Positions 1 to 10,170 of a DNA stretch of 64,000 bases are shown in pieces; within the stretch, counting starts at the first letter, position 1, and each line of letters opens with the position of its first letter. The notes beneath the pieces were generated by a model that was given only the letters and a program-made list of their open reading frames with translations, did no database searches and was not told the DNA's origin. The position numbers and the translations under genes were made by a program. This DNA is from Mesorhizobium sp. SCN 65-20 (GTDB lineage Bacteria; Pseudomonadota; Alphaproteobacteria; Rhizobiales; Rhizobiaceae). The stretch lies in NCBI GenBank assembly GCA_001724355.1, contig MEEF01000006.1, positions 1 to 64,000 on the forward strand, written 5' to 3'.

Positions 1-1
1 C

Positions 2-1069
<1,068 letters not shown>

Positions 1070-1084
1070 GCGCCTCTTGAAATT

Positions 1085-1113
1085 CGAAACCGCCGGCTGG
1101 CCCGGCGGTTTCG
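1085..1113 (+). terminator. Hairpin between ctaD and ctaB (terminator or attenuator)
   Basis: A perfect 12-bp stem (CGAAACCGCCGG pairing with CCGGCGGTTTCG) closes a CTGGC loop 15 bases after the ctaD stop. The descending arm ends in TTTCG with no long U-run, so it may be a leaky terminator or a 3'-end stabiliser. That would let ctaD be expressed above the assembly-factor genes behind it. Confidence 0.6.
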
Positions 1114-1143
1114 GCCAAACGGAACGACTGGACACAAGTACGC

Positions 1144-2085
1144 ATGGCCCTTGTCAACAACCGCTTTGACGACCAGGCCTTCCGCATGTCGGAGGCGACA
1201 GCGGGCGATTTCTTCGCCCTGCTGAAGCCGCGCGTCATGTCGCTCGTCGTTTTCACCGCTTTCGTCGGCATGGTCGCCGCACCCGTGACGATCAACCCGT
1301 TCCTCGCGGTGGTGGCAATCCTCGCGATTGCCATCGGCGCGGGCGCGTCGGGCGCGCTCAACATGTGGTACGACGCCGACATCGATGCCGTCATGACGCG
1401 CACGGTCTCGCGGCCGGTCCCGGCCGGGCGGGTCACTCCGCACGAGGCGCTGACCTTCGGCCTGGTGCTCTCGGTTCTTTCGGTGATGACGCTCGGCGTC
1501 CTCATCAATTGGCTGGCGGCGGCGCTGCTCGCCTTCACCATCTTCTTCTATGCCGTCGTTTACACGATGTGGCTCAAGCGCTGGACGCCGCAGAACATCG
1601 TCATCGGCGGCGCCGCCGGTGCGCTGCCGCCGATGATCGGCTGGGCGGCGGTAACCGGCAACGTCAGCTTCGAGAGCTTCGTGCTCTTCCTCATCACCTT
1701 CCTTTGGACGCCGCCCCACTTCTGGGCACTGGCCCTGTTCAAGTCCGACGACTACGAGCGCGCAGGCATTCCGATGATGCCGAACGTGGCAGGTGCCGCC
1801 TCGACGCGTCGCCAGATCTTCGCTTACTCGCTGCTGCTCGCTCCCGTGGGCGTGGCTCCCTGGTTGCTGGGCTACACCACCGTCGGCTACGGCGTGGTCG
1901 CGCTCGCTCTGGGCGTGGGCTTTGTCTGGTATGCTTGGAAGGTGCTCAGGATGCCCGACAGTGACCGGGTCATGAGGCCCGCCAAGGCGCTGTTCGCCTA
2001 TTCTCTGCTCTATCTGTTCGCGATCTTTGCGGCCTACCTTGCCGACAGCGTGGTCGAGCGCGTCTTTGCGCTTGGAGGCGCATGA
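1144..2085 (+). CDS. ctaB: Protoheme IX farnesyltransferase (heme O synthase)
   Basis: CtaB adds a farnesyl group to protoheme IX to make heme O, the precursor of heme A for the oxidase encoded next door. It is a UbiA-family polytopic membrane protein. At 313 residues the length is normal. The first prenyl-diphosphate/Mg2+ motif appears as [12 protein letters not shown] followed by [13 protein letters not shown], and the second conserved loop appears as [14 protein letters not shown]. Hydrophobic segments are spaced as in the nine-helix UbiA fold. The stop codon overlaps the ATG of the next small gene (ATGA), so the two are probably translationally coupled. Confidence 0.96.
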   Translation: MALVNNRFDDQAFRMSEATAGDFFALLKPRVMSLVVFTAFVGMVAAPVTINPFLAVVAILAIAIGAGASGALNMWYDADIDAVMTRTVSRPVPAGRVTPHEALTFGLVLSVLSVMTLGVLINWLAAALLAFTIFFYAVVYTMWLKRWTPQNIVIGGAAGALPPMIGWAAVTGNVSFESFVLFLITFLWTPPHFWALALFKSDDYERAGIPMMPNVAGAASTRRQIFAYSLLLAPVGVAPWLLGYTTVGYGVVALALGVGFVWYAWKVLRMPDSDRVMRPAKALFAYSLLYLFAIFAAYLADSVVERVFALGGA

Positions 2086-2243
2086 ACATGGACAATGAAA
2101 TGGTCACGCTGACCGATCGCCAGAAAAAGGCGCGCCGCAGCCGCAACATCGCCATCGGTCTCGCGCTGGCGGCTCTGGTCATCATCTTCTACCTCGCCAC
2201 GATCGCGAAGTTCGGTCCGGCGATCCTGGATCGGCCGCTATGA
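2082..2243 (+). CDS. Small single-pass membrane protein of the cox cluster (CtaF/CoxF-like)
   Basis: This is a 53-residue ORF. It has a charged N-terminus ([12 protein letters not shown]) and then one strongly hydrophobic helix at about residues 23-42. It overlaps ctaB by ATGA and overlaps the ctaG start in the same way, which supports it as a real, coupled gene although it is short. Small proteins in this position of alphaproteobacterial cox clusters are usually annotated as CoxF or as a cytochrome oxidase assembly protein. Their biochemical role is not well defined. A part in assembling or stabilising the oxidase is inferred from position only. Confidence 0.85.
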   Translation: MNMDNEMVTLTDRQKKARRSRNIAIGLALAALVIIFYLATIAKFGPAILDRPL

Positions 2244-2878
2244 GCGACCTGGCGGACGGCAAGCAGGCGCCCGAAGCGAAGAAGCCGCGTTCCAACGCGA
2301 TGATCGCGGGCATGTGCGTAGCGTTCGTCGGCGGCATGGTTGGCATGGCCTACGCGGCGGTGCCGCTCTACGACCTGTTCTGCAAGGTCACCGGATATGG
2401 CGGCACGACCCAGCGGGTCGAGCAGTATTCCGATCGCGTGCTGGACCGCGAGATCACCATTCGCTTCGACGCCAACACCGCCGGCGTGCCGTGGGACTTC
2501 AAGCCGGTCGCACGCGAGATGAAGATCAAGATTGGCGAAACGGCGCAGGCCCAGTACAAGGCCACCAACAGGTTCGACGCGCCGACCTCCGGCCGTGCGA
2601 CGTTCAACGTCACGCCGGAGATGGCGGGCGCCTACTTCAACAAGGTCGAGTGCTTCTGCTTCACGGACACGACGCTGGAGCCGGGTGCCTCGCTCGACAT
2701 GCCGGTCGTTTTCTATGTCGATCCCGACATCGTCAACGTGCCGGAACTCAAGGACATCAGGACGATCACCTTGTCCTACACCTTTTTCCCGCTCGAGCGG
2801 GAGAAGCCCGTAGCTGCCGCGCCAAAGGTCGACGGCGAAACGACAACTGTTAATTCCGACGTAAAAGCCGGGGGATGA
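2240..2878 (+). CDS. ctaG: Cytochrome c oxidase assembly protein CtaG/Cox11
   Basis: CtaG is a copper chaperone that delivers Cu(I) to the CuB site of subunit I. The 212-residue protein has an N-terminal membrane anchor at about residues 20-42 and a periplasmic Cox11 domain. The copper-binding Cys-x-Cys is visible as VECFCFTD (C138 and C140), within the conserved stretch that continues LEPG. The conserved [14 protein letters not shown] segment follows the anchor and contributes a third conserved cysteine. The start overlaps the preceding small gene by ATGA, and ctaE begins one base after the stop, so this lies inside a tight operon. Confidence 0.96.
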   Translation: MSDLADGKQAPEAKKPRSNAMIAGMCVAFVGGMVGMAYAAVPLYDLFCKVTGYGGTTQRVEQYSDRVLDREITIRFDANTAGVPWDFKPVAREMKIKIGETAQAQYKATNRFDAPTSGRATFNVTPEMAGAYFNKVECFCFTDTTLEPGASLDMPVVFYVDPDIVNVPELKDIRTITLSYTFFPLEREKPVAAAPKVDGETTTVNSDVKAGG

Positions 2879-2879
2879 G

Positions 2880-3770
2880 ATGGCAGACGCGCACGCAAAA
2901 CCGCAACACGATTATCACATCATCGATCCCAGCCCGTGGCCGTTCCTCGGCTCGCTGGGCGCGCTCGTCATGGCTTTTGGCGGCGTCGCATGGATGTCCT
3001 ACCTGAAGGGCGGCGCGCTGCCGATCTTCGGCTACGACATGGCCAACACCAGGTTCTGGATCTTCGCGATCGGCCTGGCGATCGTTCTGTACACCATGTT
3101 CGGCTGGTGGTCGGACACGGTGAAGGAAGCCAATGAGGGGCATCACACGCGCGTCGTGTCGCTGCACCTGCGCTACGGCATGATTATGTTCATCGCCTCC
3201 GAGGTGATGTTCTTCGTAGCCTGGTTCTGGGCCTTCTTCGACGCCAGCCTGTTCCCGAACGAGGCCTCACAGGTGGCTCGCGCGGCATATACGGGTGGCG
3301 TGTGGCCGCCGAAGGGCATTGAGGTTCTCGATCCCTTCCACCTGCCGCTCTACAACACCATCATCCTGCTGCTGTCGGGCACCACGGTGACCTGGGCGCA
3401 CCACGCTCTGCTCAACAACGATCGCAAGGGTCTGGTGAACGGCCTGGCGCTGACGGTTGCGCTCGGCATCCTGTTCAGCTTCGTGCAGGCCTACGAGTAC
3501 ATCCACGCTCCGTTCGCCTTCCGCGACTCGATCTATGGCGCGACCTTCTTCATGGCGACCGGCTTCCACGGTTTCCACGTGATCGTCGGCACGATCTTCC
3601 TGCTGGTCTGCCTGTTCCGTGCGATGGGCGGTGCCTTCACCCCGAAGCAGCATTTCGGCTTCGAGGCGGCGGCCTGGTACTGGCACTTCGTTGACGTGGT
3701 GTGGCTGTTCCTGTTCGCCTCGATCTATGTCTGGGCCTCGTCGGGCGCCACGATCGCGCACGGGGGCTGA
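2880..3770 (+). CDS. ctaE: Cytochrome c oxidase subunit III
   Basis: This is the non-catalytic core subunit of aa3 oxidase, a seven-helix inner-membrane protein thought to stabilise the proton-entry side of subunit I. At 296 residues it has the usual bacterial length. Family features include an N-terminal [16 protein letters not shown], the helix-3 segment [13 protein letters not shown] with the conserved glutamate, and a C-terminal [14 protein letters not shown] motif. A GGGGG-containing Shine-Dalgarno sequence sits at the end of ctaG. A strong intrinsic terminator follows, so this is the last gene of the oxidase operon proper. Confidence 0.97.
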   Translation: MADAHAKPQHDYHIIDPSPWPFLGSLGALVMAFGGVAWMSYLKGGALPIFGYDMANTRFWIFAIGLAIVLYTMFGWWSDTVKEANEGHHTRVVSLHLRYGMIMFIASEVMFFVAWFWAFFDASLFPNEASQVARAAYTGGVWPPKGIEVLDPFHLPLYNTIILLLSGTTVTWAHHALLNNDRKGLVNGLALTVALGILFSFVQAYEYIHAPFAFRDSIYGATFFMATGFHGFHVIVGTIFLLVCLFRAMGGAFTPKQHFGFEAAAWYWHFVDVVWLFLFASIYVWASSGATIAHGG

Positions 3771-3788
3771 TCGGGCACCTCAAGAAAC

Positions 3789-3826
3789 GGGAGGCGGTTG
3801 CGGCGACGCAGCCGCCTCTCTTTTTG
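3789..3826 (+). terminator. Intrinsic terminator after ctaE
   Basis: The stem GAGGCGG (3791-3797) pairs with CCGCCTC (3812-3818). An inner TGCG/CGCA pair extends the helix around a GCGA loop. The run CTCTTTTT follows directly. This is a classic Rho-independent terminator closing the cta operon. Confidence 0.9.
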
Positions 3827-3853
3827 GGCGCTTTCTTGCGGCAAGTATCGGCG

Positions 3854-4345
3854 ATGCTGTCCGCCCACCTCGCTCTTCCGCTCACCGTGCTTTTGTCCGC
3901 TTCTAATGCGGCTTGCGCCGAAGCAATCGACCTCGTGCGGGTCGACAAGTCAGAGCGTCGGCTGGAACTGCTGTCCGATGGCAAGGTCGTGCGCAGCTAT
4001 GCCATGGCGCTCGGTGCCAATCCGGTCGGCCACAAGGAGCGGGAAGGGGATGAACGCACGCCTGAAGGCCGCTACGTCCTCGACTGGCGCAACCCGGGAA
4101 GCCAATACTACCGGTCGATCCACGTCTGCTATCCCAATGCCGATGACGTGGCTGCGGCAAAGAGGGCAGATGTCGATCCCGGCGGAATGATTATGATCCA
4201 CGGCCAACCCAACGGATATGGCTGGTGGTCGTGGTTGCTGCAGATGTTCGATTGGACGAACGGCTGCATCGCCGTTAGCGACGAGGACATGGCGGAGATC
4301 TGGCAGATGGTCGAAAACGGCACTCCCATCGAGATAAATCCATGA
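3854..4345 (+). CDS. L,D-transpeptidase family protein (YkuD domain), exported
   Basis: YkuD enzymes form 3-3 peptidoglycan cross-links or attach proteins to peptidoglycan through a catalytic cysteine in the periplasm. The 163-residue product starts with a likely signal peptide (MLSAHLALPLTVLLSA, cleavage near AEA). Visible catalytic features are H116 in MIHGQP and C138 in WTNGCIAVS. The usual arginine after the Gly-Cys-Ile is alanine here, a variant seen in some family branches. An earlier in-frame ATG lies inside ctaE and before the terminator, so ATG 3854 with its signal peptide is preferred. It is coupled to the DUF983 gene by ATGA. Its substrate and its reason for sitting inside the cox region are unknown. 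Confidence 0.85.
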   Translation: MLSAHLALPLTVLLSASNAACAEAIDLVRVDKSERRLELLSDGKVVRSYAMALGANPVGHKEREGDERTPEGRYVLDWRNPGSQYYRSIHVCYPNADDVAAAKRADVDPGGMIMIHGQPNGYGWWSWLLQMFDWTNGCIAVSDEDMAEIWQMVENGTPIEINP

Positions 4346-4728
4346 GCGAGGACAAGGCGATCTGGCCGCCGGTCGATCCCGTTGCGACCGGACTGAAGGG
4401 GCGCTGTCCGCGCTGTGGCGAGGGTCGGCTGTTCTCAAGCTTCCTCACGGTTGCCAAGCAGTGCGGCGTCTGCAAGCTCGACTATTCGTTCGCCGACGCC
4501 GGCGACGGGCCGGCGGTCTTCGTCATCCTGATCATCGGCTTTGTCGTGGTCGGGCTCGCTCTCTGGATGGAAGTGTCGCTCGCGCCGCCGCTATGGCTCC
4601 ACTTCCTGCTCTGGATCCCGCTGACGTTCGTCCTGAGCGTCGGTTCGCTCCGTCTGATCAAGGGCGTCCTGATCGCCCTGCAGTATCGAAACAGCGCGGC
4701 GGAAGGCCGCTTGGATCGCAGCCAATGA
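4342..4728 (+). CDS. DUF983 family membrane protein
   Basis: This 128-residue protein begins with a zinc-ribbon-like four-cysteine region (CPRCGEG at about residue 23, then CGVCKLDY at about residue 41). Two hydrophobic helices follow (VFVILIIGFVVVGLALWM and a second with FLLWIPLTFVLSV). DUF983 genes commonly sit beside ctaE and SURF1 in alphaproteobacteria, and a role in oxidase biogenesis is suspected but not proven. It overlaps the preceding transpeptidase gene by ATGA and the following SURF1 gene by ATGA, so the three genes are probably translated as a coupled unit. Confidence 0.9.
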   Translation: MSEDKAIWPPVDPVATGLKGRCPRCGEGRLFSSFLTVAKQCGVCKLDYSFADAGDGPAVFVILIIGFVVVGLALWMEVSLAPPLWLHFLLWIPLTFVLSVGSLRLIKGVLIALQYRNSAAEGRLDRSQ

Positions 4729-5480
4729 GTATGTCGATGTCGAAGTCCGCCCCCGCGCAGCGCCCCCGGCGCCTGCTGGCCCTGGTTCTTGGCACCATTG
4801 TCCTTGCCGTGCTCGTGGCGCTTGGCACGTGGCAGGTCCAGCGTATGTACTGGAAAGAGGCGCTGATCGCGCAGATCGCCGAGCGCACGCAGTCCGAGGC
4901 GCGGCCGCTGGCCGAGATGGAGGTCAAGTACCGCGCAAGCGGCGACGTTGATTACTGGCCGGTGACGCTGTCGGGCACGTTCCTGCACCAGGGCGAGCGG
5001 CACTTCTTTGCGACCTGGCAAGGCAAGTCGGGCTTCTACGTCTACACCCCGCTGCAACTCGAGGACGGTCGCTACGTGCTGGTGAACCGCGGCTTCGTCC
5101 CCTACGACATCAAGGATCCGGCCAAGCGGGCCGAGGGCCAGGTGTCCGGACCGGTGACGATCGTAGGCCTCGCGCGCAATCCTCTCGACGCAAAGCCGGG
5201 CGCGCTGCTGCCGGACAATGACACGGCGAAGAACATCTTCTACTGGAAGGACCGCGCCGCCATGGCCTCCAGCGCGGGTCTGCCCGAGGGTGCCGTCGTG
5301 CTGCCCTTCTTCGTCGATGCCGACGATGCCCCGAACCCCGGCGGCCTGCCGATCGGGGGCGTCACCCTCATCGACATGCCGAACAACCATCTTCAATACG
5401 TGATCACCTGGTACGGGCTGGCGGCGGCGCTCGTGGGCGTGATGGCGTTCTGGCTGTTTCGCAAGCCCGACCACGAGTGA
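4725..5480 (+). CDS. SURF1 family protein, cytochrome oxidase assembly factor
   Basis: SURF1 proteins help insert heme A into cytochrome oxidase subunit I. The 251-residue product has the typical two-helix topology. A first membrane segment lies at about residues 16-35, ending [12 protein letters not shown], which matches the conserved GxWQxxRxxWK signature. A large periplasmic domain follows, then a C-terminal helix just after [17 protein letters not shown], a hallmark of the family. The frame stays open upstream, but ATG 4725 overlaps the DUF983 stop (ATGA) and gives the expected N-terminus, so it was chosen. It ends the oxidase-assembly gene run. Confidence 0.95.
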   Translation: MSMSMSKSAPAQRPRRLLALVLGTIVLAVLVALGTWQVQRMYWKEALIAQIAERTQSEARPLAEMEVKYRASGDVDYWPVTLSGTFLHQGERHFFATWQGKSGFYVYTPLQLEDGRYVLVNRGFVPYDIKDPAKRAEGQVSGPVTIVGLARNPLDAKPGALLPDNDTAKNIFYWKDRAAMASSAGLPEGAVVLPFFVDADDAPNPGGLPIGGVTLIDMPNNHLQYVITWYGLAAALVGVMAFWLFRKPDHE

Positions 5481-5547
5481 CGATCTGGCGCCCTTGACAG
5501 CAGGGGCGCCCAGACATCATTTCGGCGCTGAGCAAGAACCGGATGCC

Positions 5548-6558
5548 ATGCCCCAGAACGTGACCAAGCCCCCACTGACGATCAGACTCTGCCAGCCGCG
5601 CGGCTTCTGCGCAGGCGTCGACCGCGCCATCCAGATCGTGGTGCTGGCGCTCAAGAAGTATGGCGCGCCGGTCTATGTCCGCCATGAGATCGTGCACAAC
5701 CGCTACGTGGTGGAGGGGCTTCAGAACCTCGGCGCCGTCTTCATCGAGGAGCTCGACGAGATTCCCGACGAGCATCACGACGCCCCGGTGGTGTTCTCCG
5801 CGCATGGCGTGCCCAAGTCGGTTCCCGCGGATGCCAAGGCGCGCAACCTGTTCTATCTCGATGCGACATGTCCGCTGGTCTCGAAGGTGCACAAGCAGGC
5901 CATGCGCCACCAGCGCCAGGGCCGCCACGTACTGCTGATCGGCCATGCCGGCCACCCCGAGGTGATCGGCACGATGGGGCAGTTGCCCGAGGGCGCGGTG
6001 ACGCTGGTCGAGACCGAGGCGGATGCCCAGAAGCTGGCGCCGGCCGATCCCGAGGCGCTCGGCTTCGTCACCCAGACGACGCTGTCGGTGGAGGATACCG
6101 CCGGCATCCTTCGGGCGCTGCAGGAGCGCTTCCCGGCGATGCAGGCGCCGGCTGCCGAATCGATCTGCTATGCCACCACCAATCGGCAGGACGCGGTGAA
6201 GGAAACCGCACCGGGCGCCGATCTCTATCTGGTGGTGGGTGCGCCCAACTCGTCCAATTCGCGCCGCCTGGTGGAAGTGGCCGAGCGTTTCGGAGCAAAG
6301 ATGTCGCTGCTGGTGCAGCGTGCGTCGGAGATACCGTGGGACGACATCGGCGGGATCACTACGCTCGGCCTGTCGGCGGGCGCGTCCGCACCGGAAATCA
6401 TCGTCGACGAGATCATCGACGCCTTCCGCGAGCGCTTCGAGGTGGCAGTGGAACTCGCCGTGACGGCGACCGAGACGGAGGACTTCCCGGTCATGCGGGT
6501 ACTGCGCGATGTCGAACTGACGCCGGCCGACATGGCCTTCGTCAACGGTACCCGCTGA
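5548..6558 (+). CDS. ispH: 4-hydroxy-3-methylbut-2-enyl diphosphate reductase
   Basis: IspH is the last enzyme of the MEP pathway. It uses an iron-sulfur cluster to convert HMBPP into IPP and DMAPP. At 336 residues the length is normal. The three cluster cysteines are in recognisable contexts: [12 protein letters not shown] (C21), [11 protein letters not shown] and [13 protein letters not shown]. The substrate-binding motifs [10 protein letters not shown] and [10 protein letters not shown] are present. An in-frame ATG at 5494 would add 18 unconserved residues, so MPQNV at 5548 is preferred. The stop shares a base with the thrB start (TGATG), so the two genes are coupled. IPP also supplies the farnesyl donor used by CtaB nearby. 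Confidence 0.96.
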   Translation: MPQNVTKPPLTIRLCQPRGFCAGVDRAIQIVVLALKKYGAPVYVRHEIVHNRYVVEGLQNLGAVFIEELDEIPDEHHDAPVVFSAHGVPKSVPADAKARNLFYLDATCPLVSKVHKQAMRHQRQGRHVLLIGHAGHPEVIGTMGQLPEGAVTLVETEADAQKLAPADPEALGFVTQTTLSVEDTAGILRALQERFPAMQAPAAESICYATTNRQDAVKETAPGADLYLVVGAPNSSNSRRLVEVAERFGAKMSLLVQRASEIPWDDIGGITTLGLSAGASAPEIIVDEIIDAFRERFEVAVELAVTATETEDFPVMRVLRDVELTPADMAFVNGTR

Positions 6559-7520
6559 TGGCGGTCTACACCGACGTCACCGAGGGCGAGCTCGAGGCCT
6601 TCCTGCGCAATTATCCGGTCGGCGAGCTGCTATCCTACAAGGGCATCGCCGAGGGTACGGAAAACTCCAACTTCCTGCTGCACACGACGACCGGCTCGTA
6701 CATCCTGACGCTCTACGAGAAGCGCGTCGAAAAGGCCGATCTGCCGTTCTTCCTCGGCCTGATGCAGCATCTCGCGCACAAGGGCATCTCCTGCCCGTTG
6801 CCGGTGGACGGCACTGACGGTCACGTCATCCGCACGCTTGCGGGGCGCCCCGCCGTCATCATCACCTTCCTTGAAGGCATGTGGCTGCGCAAGCCGCAGG
6901 TCGTGCATTGCCGCGAGGTGGGCAGGGCCCTGGCGCAACTGCATCTGGCGGGCCAGGACTTCTCGATGACGCGGCCCAATGCGCTCGCCATCGAGGGCTG
7001 GCGCAAGCTCTGGGATGCGGCTCGCGGGCGCGCCGACGAGGTCGAGCCGGGTCTCGCGAAGGAGGTCGATGCCGACTTCGCCGATTTCGAGAAGGCGTGG
7101 CCCACCGGACTGCCGTCGGGCGTCATCCACGCCGATCTTTTCCCGGACAATGTCTTCTTCCTCGGAGACGAGCTGTCGGGCCTGATCGACTTCTATTTCG
7201 CCTGCAACGACCTCTACGCCTACGACCTCGCCACCTGCCTCAACGCATGGTGCTTCGAGAAGGATTTTTCCTTCAACCTGACCAAGGGCACAGCCCTGCT
7301 CGAGGGATACCAGAGCGTCAGGCCGCTCGAAGAGGCGGAGAAGGCGGCGCTGCCCATGCTGGCGCGCGGCTCGGCGCTGCGCTTCATGCTGACGCGCCTC
7401 TACGACTGGTTGACCATCCCCGACGGCGGGCTGGTCATGAAGCGCGACCCGATGGAGTACATCCGTCGCCTGCGCTTCCACAGGGCGATCACATCGCCGC
7501 AGGAATACGGACTGAAATGA
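6558..7520 (+). CDS. thrB: Homoserine kinase (ThrB, aminoglycoside-phosphotransferase fold)
   Basis: This enzyme phosphorylates homoserine in threonine biosynthesis. It belongs to the APH/choline-kinase-like ThrB type found in alpha- and betaproteobacteria, not the GHMP-kinase type of E. coli. The 320-residue sequence has the N-terminal [12 protein letters not shown] loop, the catalytic [13 protein letters not shown] motif with the kinase Asp and Asn, and the metal-binding [17 protein letters not shown] segment. Its pathway partner thrC lies at 14965-16362 on the other strand. It overlaps rnhA by ATGA. Confidence 0.95.
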   Translation: MAVYTDVTEGELEAFLRNYPVGELLSYKGIAEGTENSNFLLHTTTGSYILTLYEKRVEKADLPFFLGLMQHLAHKGISCPLPVDGTDGHVIRTLAGRPAVIITFLEGMWLRKPQVVHCREVGRALAQLHLAGQDFSMTRPNALAIEGWRKLWDAARGRADEVEPGLAKEVDADFADFEKAWPTGLPSGVIHADLFPDNVFFLGDELSGLIDFYFACNDLYAYDLATCLNAWCFEKDFSFNLTKGTALLEGYQSVRPLEEAEKAALPMLARGSALRFMLTRLYDWLTIPDGGLVMKRDPMEYIRRLRFHRAITSPQEYGLK

Positions 7521-7966
7521 AACAAGTTGAGATTTTCACCGATGGCGCCTGCTCGGGCAATCCGGGCCCGGGCGGCTGGGGCGCGATCATGCGCTACAAG
7601 GCCAAGGTCAAGGAACTATCCGGCGGCGAAGCAGAGACCACCAACAACCGCATGGAATTGCTGGCTGCCATCTCTGCGCTGAACTCCCTCAAGGAGCCGT
7701 GCGAGATCGACCTGCACACCGACAGCAAATACGTCATGGACGGGATCTCGAAGTGGATCCATGGCTGGAAGAAGAACGGCTGGAAGACCGCCGACAAGAA
7801 ACCGGTGAAGAACGGCGAGCTGTGGCAGGCGCTTGATGAGGCCAACCGGCGCCACAAGGTCAAGTGGCACTGGGTCAAGGGCCACGCCGGCCACCCCGAG
7901 AACGAGCGGGCCGACGAACTGGCGCGTGAGGGCATGGCGCCGTACAAGAACGGCCGCAAGGCATAG
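7517..7966 (+). CDS. rnhA: Ribonuclease HI
   Basis: RNase HI degrades the RNA strand of RNA-DNA hybrids, for example R-loops and Okazaki primers. The 149-residue product carries all catalytic landmarks: D9 in [15 protein letters not shown]47 in [10 protein letters not shown]69 in HTDSKYV, and the C-terminal [19 protein letters not shown] with the active-site histidine and last aspartate. The lysine-rich handle ([11 protein letters not shown]) is present. The start overlaps the thrB stop by ATGA. A strong hairpin follows between this gene and the convergent peroxiredoxin gene. Confidence 0.97.
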   Translation: MKQVEIFTDGACSGNPGPGGWGAIMRYKAKVKELSGGEAETTNNRMELLAAISALNSLKEPCEIDLHTDSKYVMDGISKWIHGWKKNGWKTADKKPVKNGELWQALDEANRRHKVKWHWVKGHAGHPENERADELAREGMAPYKNGRKA

Positions 7967-7993
7967 GCTTGGCCTGCTGCCAGGCCCGAATGG

Positions 7994-8019
7994 GGCGCGC
8001 TGCCTGAAGGCCGCGCGCC
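7994..8019. terminator. Strong hairpin between convergent rnhA and peroxiredoxin genes
   Basis: GGCGCGC (7994-8000) pairs with GCGCGCC (8013-8019), and an inner GCC/GGC pair closes a TGAA tetraloop. AATTTCATTT follows on the plus strand. The position between convergent genes suggests a bidirectional terminator, although the T-run is imperfect. Confidence 0.65.
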
Positions 8020-8028
8020 AATTTCATT

Positions 8029-8514
8029 TCAGAGCTGTTCGAGGATGCGGGCAGCACCGGAGTCGATCGCCTGGCCGGGGGCGCCCTCGAGGTTGAGCTG
8101 GGTAACTTTGCCGTCCTCGACGATCATCGAATAGCGCTTCGAGCGCAGGCCCATGCCGGCCGCCGACAGGTCGGTGTCGAGGCCGATCGCACGCGCGAAG
8201 TCGCCGCTGCCGTCGGCGAGGAAAAGCACCTTGCCTTCGCCGCCGCTGAAGCGCGCCCATGCGCCCATGACGTGCACGTCGTTGACCGCGACCACAGCGA
8301 TCGTGTCGACGCCGCGGGCGATGATGGCGTCGAAATTCTCGATGTAGCCGGGCAGGTGGTTGTTGCTGCAGGTCGGCGTGAACGCGCCGGGGACGGCGAA
8401 GAGCACGACCTTCTTGCCTGCGAAGATCTCATCGGTGGTAAGGCTCTTGGCGCCGTCGGCGGTCATCGTCTTGAACGTGGCCTGGGGCAGCTTGTCGCCG
8501 ATCGCAATGGTCAT
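8029..8514 (-). CDS. Peroxiredoxin (Prx5/AhpE-like, AhpC/TSA superfamily)
   Basis: This is a thiol peroxidase that reduces H2O2 and alkyl hydroperoxides, probably in the cytoplasm because no signal peptide is seen. At 161 residues it matches the Prx5 family. The signature PGAFTPTCSNNHLPGY contains the peroxidatic cysteine. The N-terminal GDKLPQATF and the later VNDVHVMGAW and SMIVEDGKV segments are also typical. An upstream in-frame ATG gives 177 residues, but ATG 8514 is preceded by a GAGGA Shine-Dalgarno sequence at good spacing. No second conserved resolving cysteine was noticed, so a glutathione- or glutaredoxin-dependent 1-Cys mode is possible. Confidence 0.93.
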   Translation of the reverse strand: MTIAIGDKLPQATFKTMTADGAKSLTTDEIFAGKKVVLFAVPGAFTPTCSNNHLPGYIENFDAIIARGVDTIAVVAVNDVHVMGAWARFSGGEGKVLFLADGSGDFARAIGLDTDLSAAGMGLRSKRYSMIVEDGKVTQLNLEGAPGQAIDSGAARILEQL

Positions 8515-8603
8515 GAATTCCTCGCGTGTCTGTTGAATGATCCGGCCATCCGGAGCACCCAACTAGCGCAGATGCCGGCCTTGGCCAATGGCCGCGGCAG
8601 CAT

Positions 8604-9413
8604 TCACGGATAGGGCAGATATCCTTCGACCGCCGTGGTCGCAGTCGTCATGGTGTAGGGAATGCCCTTGCCTGTCGGCTTCACCTCTGGAGCGTCCAGC
8701 ACCTTGACGGTGAAAGTCAGCCTGCCGCCTTCCACCTTCCGCTCCGGTACACCGAACATGTAGCCATCGGTCCCTGCGAAGAAAACGTCCACGCCATCCG
8801 GGTCTCCCGGGACGTTTGCCACGACCGCCAGCTTGCCCGCTTCCGAGGGAGCGGGAGACACACCGAAGTTCGGTTGTGCCGGCGCGGGCAGGTCATCGAC
8901 CGCCGCCCTGACCAGGGCCGCGTCCTGGGGGTTGTCGGGGTCGGACGCCGGATCCAGTTGCAGGCGCGCCTGCACCGGAATGCAGATGGTCTCGCAGACG
9001 CCCAGGAACACGTCGGCCTCGATCAGCGAGGGTTCGGACGGGGAGGGGATGGTGAAGGTGACCGGCAGTCCGACGGGATAGTCGTAGCCTGCCCAGATCG
9101 AATAACCATCGTCGTGGCGCTGCGGCGCAGGATACGAAATCTCGACGGCGGACACGTTGCGGCTGGCGGATACGTCGATCTGCGGCGGCACGCCGGAGTC
9201 ACCGGGATCGCGCCAGTAGGTCTTCCAGCCGCGCTTCAGTTCGATGAAGAGCACGCCCTGCAGCTTCCCGGCCGCATCGGGCCGGCCCGTGGTGACGAGC
9301 CTGAACCGGCCGCCTTCGGTCTGGAACCACCCCGACGTGGAGGCGTATGCGGGGGCAGCGGCGGCAAGAATGGCAGCGGCAAGACCGGCTGCGAAGGTGG
9401 CTCTGAAAATCAT
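8604..9413 (-). CDS. Exported protein with DsbD N-terminal-like domain
   Basis: The 269-residue product has a signal peptide (FAAGLAAAILAAAAPAYAS) and a periplasmic immunoglobulin-like domain of the DsbD-alpha (DsbC-like) type. Visible are the FIELKRGWKTYWRDPGDSG region and the paired cysteines in GVCETICIPVQARL, which match the redox-active pair of DsbD-alpha. The transmembrane and thioredoxin parts of full-length DsbD are absent, so this is a stand-alone domain. Such single-domain proteins are common in Rhizobiales. A role in periplasmic thiol exchange is inferred from the family. Confidence 0.88.
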   Translation of the reverse strand: MIFRATFAAGLAAAILAAAAPAYASTSGWFQTEGGRFRLVTTGRPDAAGKLQGVLFIELKRGWKTYWRDPGDSGVPPQIDVSASRNVSAVEISYPAPQRHDDGYSIWAGYDYPVGLPVTFTIPSPSEPSLIEADVFLGVCETICIPVQARLQLDPASDPDNPQDAALVRAAVDDLPAPAQPNFGVSPAPSEAGKLAVVANVPGDPDGVDVFFAGTDGYMFGVPERKVEGGRLTFTVKVLDAPEVKPTGKGIPYTMTTATTAVEGYLPYP

Positions 9414-9561
9414 GGCGGTGATTTGAACGTCTCCCGCAGGCTAAGCAATCTGTCTCTTGATCGCGGCGCCATCATATTTCCGTGACGGGAGATCGAAAGA
9501 TCGGGACCGGGCTCTCGCGTCCATCTTTCAAGACGACGGGAAACGCGATAGGCTCTTTCAT

Positions 9562-10170
9562 ATGGACATCCTGCGCCAGAAAAAGGGCGCTTCGCAGCGC
9601 GGCTTTCTAGACGATCAGTTCCTCATTGCCATGCCCGGCATGAAGGACGATCGCTTTGCGCGCGCTGTCATCTACGTCTGCGCCCACAGCGACGAAGGCG
9701 CGATGGGCCTGATCATCAATCAGGTCCAGCCATTGCTGTTTCCCGACCTGCTCGTCCAGCTCGGCATCCTCGACGAGCAGGAGGCGATCAGACTTCCGAT
9801 GAAGGCGCGGGATTTCATCGTCCGCAATGGCGGGCCGGTGGATCGCAGCCGCGGTTTCGTGCTGCACACCGACGACTACAAGGTCGAATCGTCGCTGCCG
9901 GTCTCGGACGAGATCTGCCTCACCGCCACCGTCGACATTTTGCGGGCAATCTCAGCCGGCCGTGGCCCGCGGCATGCGCTGATGGCGCTCGGCTATTCGG
10001 GCTGGGGCGCAGGCCAGCTGGAGAGCGAGATCGCCGAGAATGGCTGGCTCACCTGTCCGGCAACGCCGGAACTGCTGTTCGACACCGACCTCGACCGCAA
10101 GTACGACCGCATCCTTGCCTCGCTGGGCATCGACCTCGCTCGCCTCAGCAGCGCGGCCGGTCACGCCTGA
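9562..10170 (+). CDS. YqgE/AlgH family protein (DUF179)
   Basis: This 202-residue soluble protein is of the YqgE/AlgH family, whose biochemical function is not established. Typical features are [21 protein letters not shown] near the N-terminus, [10 protein letters not shown], the [15 protein letters not shown] segment and [16 protein letters not shown]. The reading frame extends to 9457, but MDILRQKKG at 9562 gives the family-like N-terminus and was chosen. Its last 10 bases overlap the tail of the convergent EAL gene. Confidence 0.92.
   Translation: MDILRQKKGASQRGFLDDQFLIAMPGMKDDRFARAVIYVCAHSDEGAMGLIINQVQPLLFPDLLVQLGILDEQEAIRLPMKARDFIVRNGGPVDRSRGFVLHTDDYKVESSLPVSDEICLTATVDILRAISAGRGPRHALMALGYSGWGAGQLESEIAENGWLTCPATPELLFDTDLDRKYDRILASLGIDLARLSSAAGHA

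Noticed and set aside
4461..4724. Upstream extension of the SURF1 frame
   Set aside because: It overlaps the conserved DUF983 gene in another frame; the ATGA overlap at 4725 gives the family-like start.
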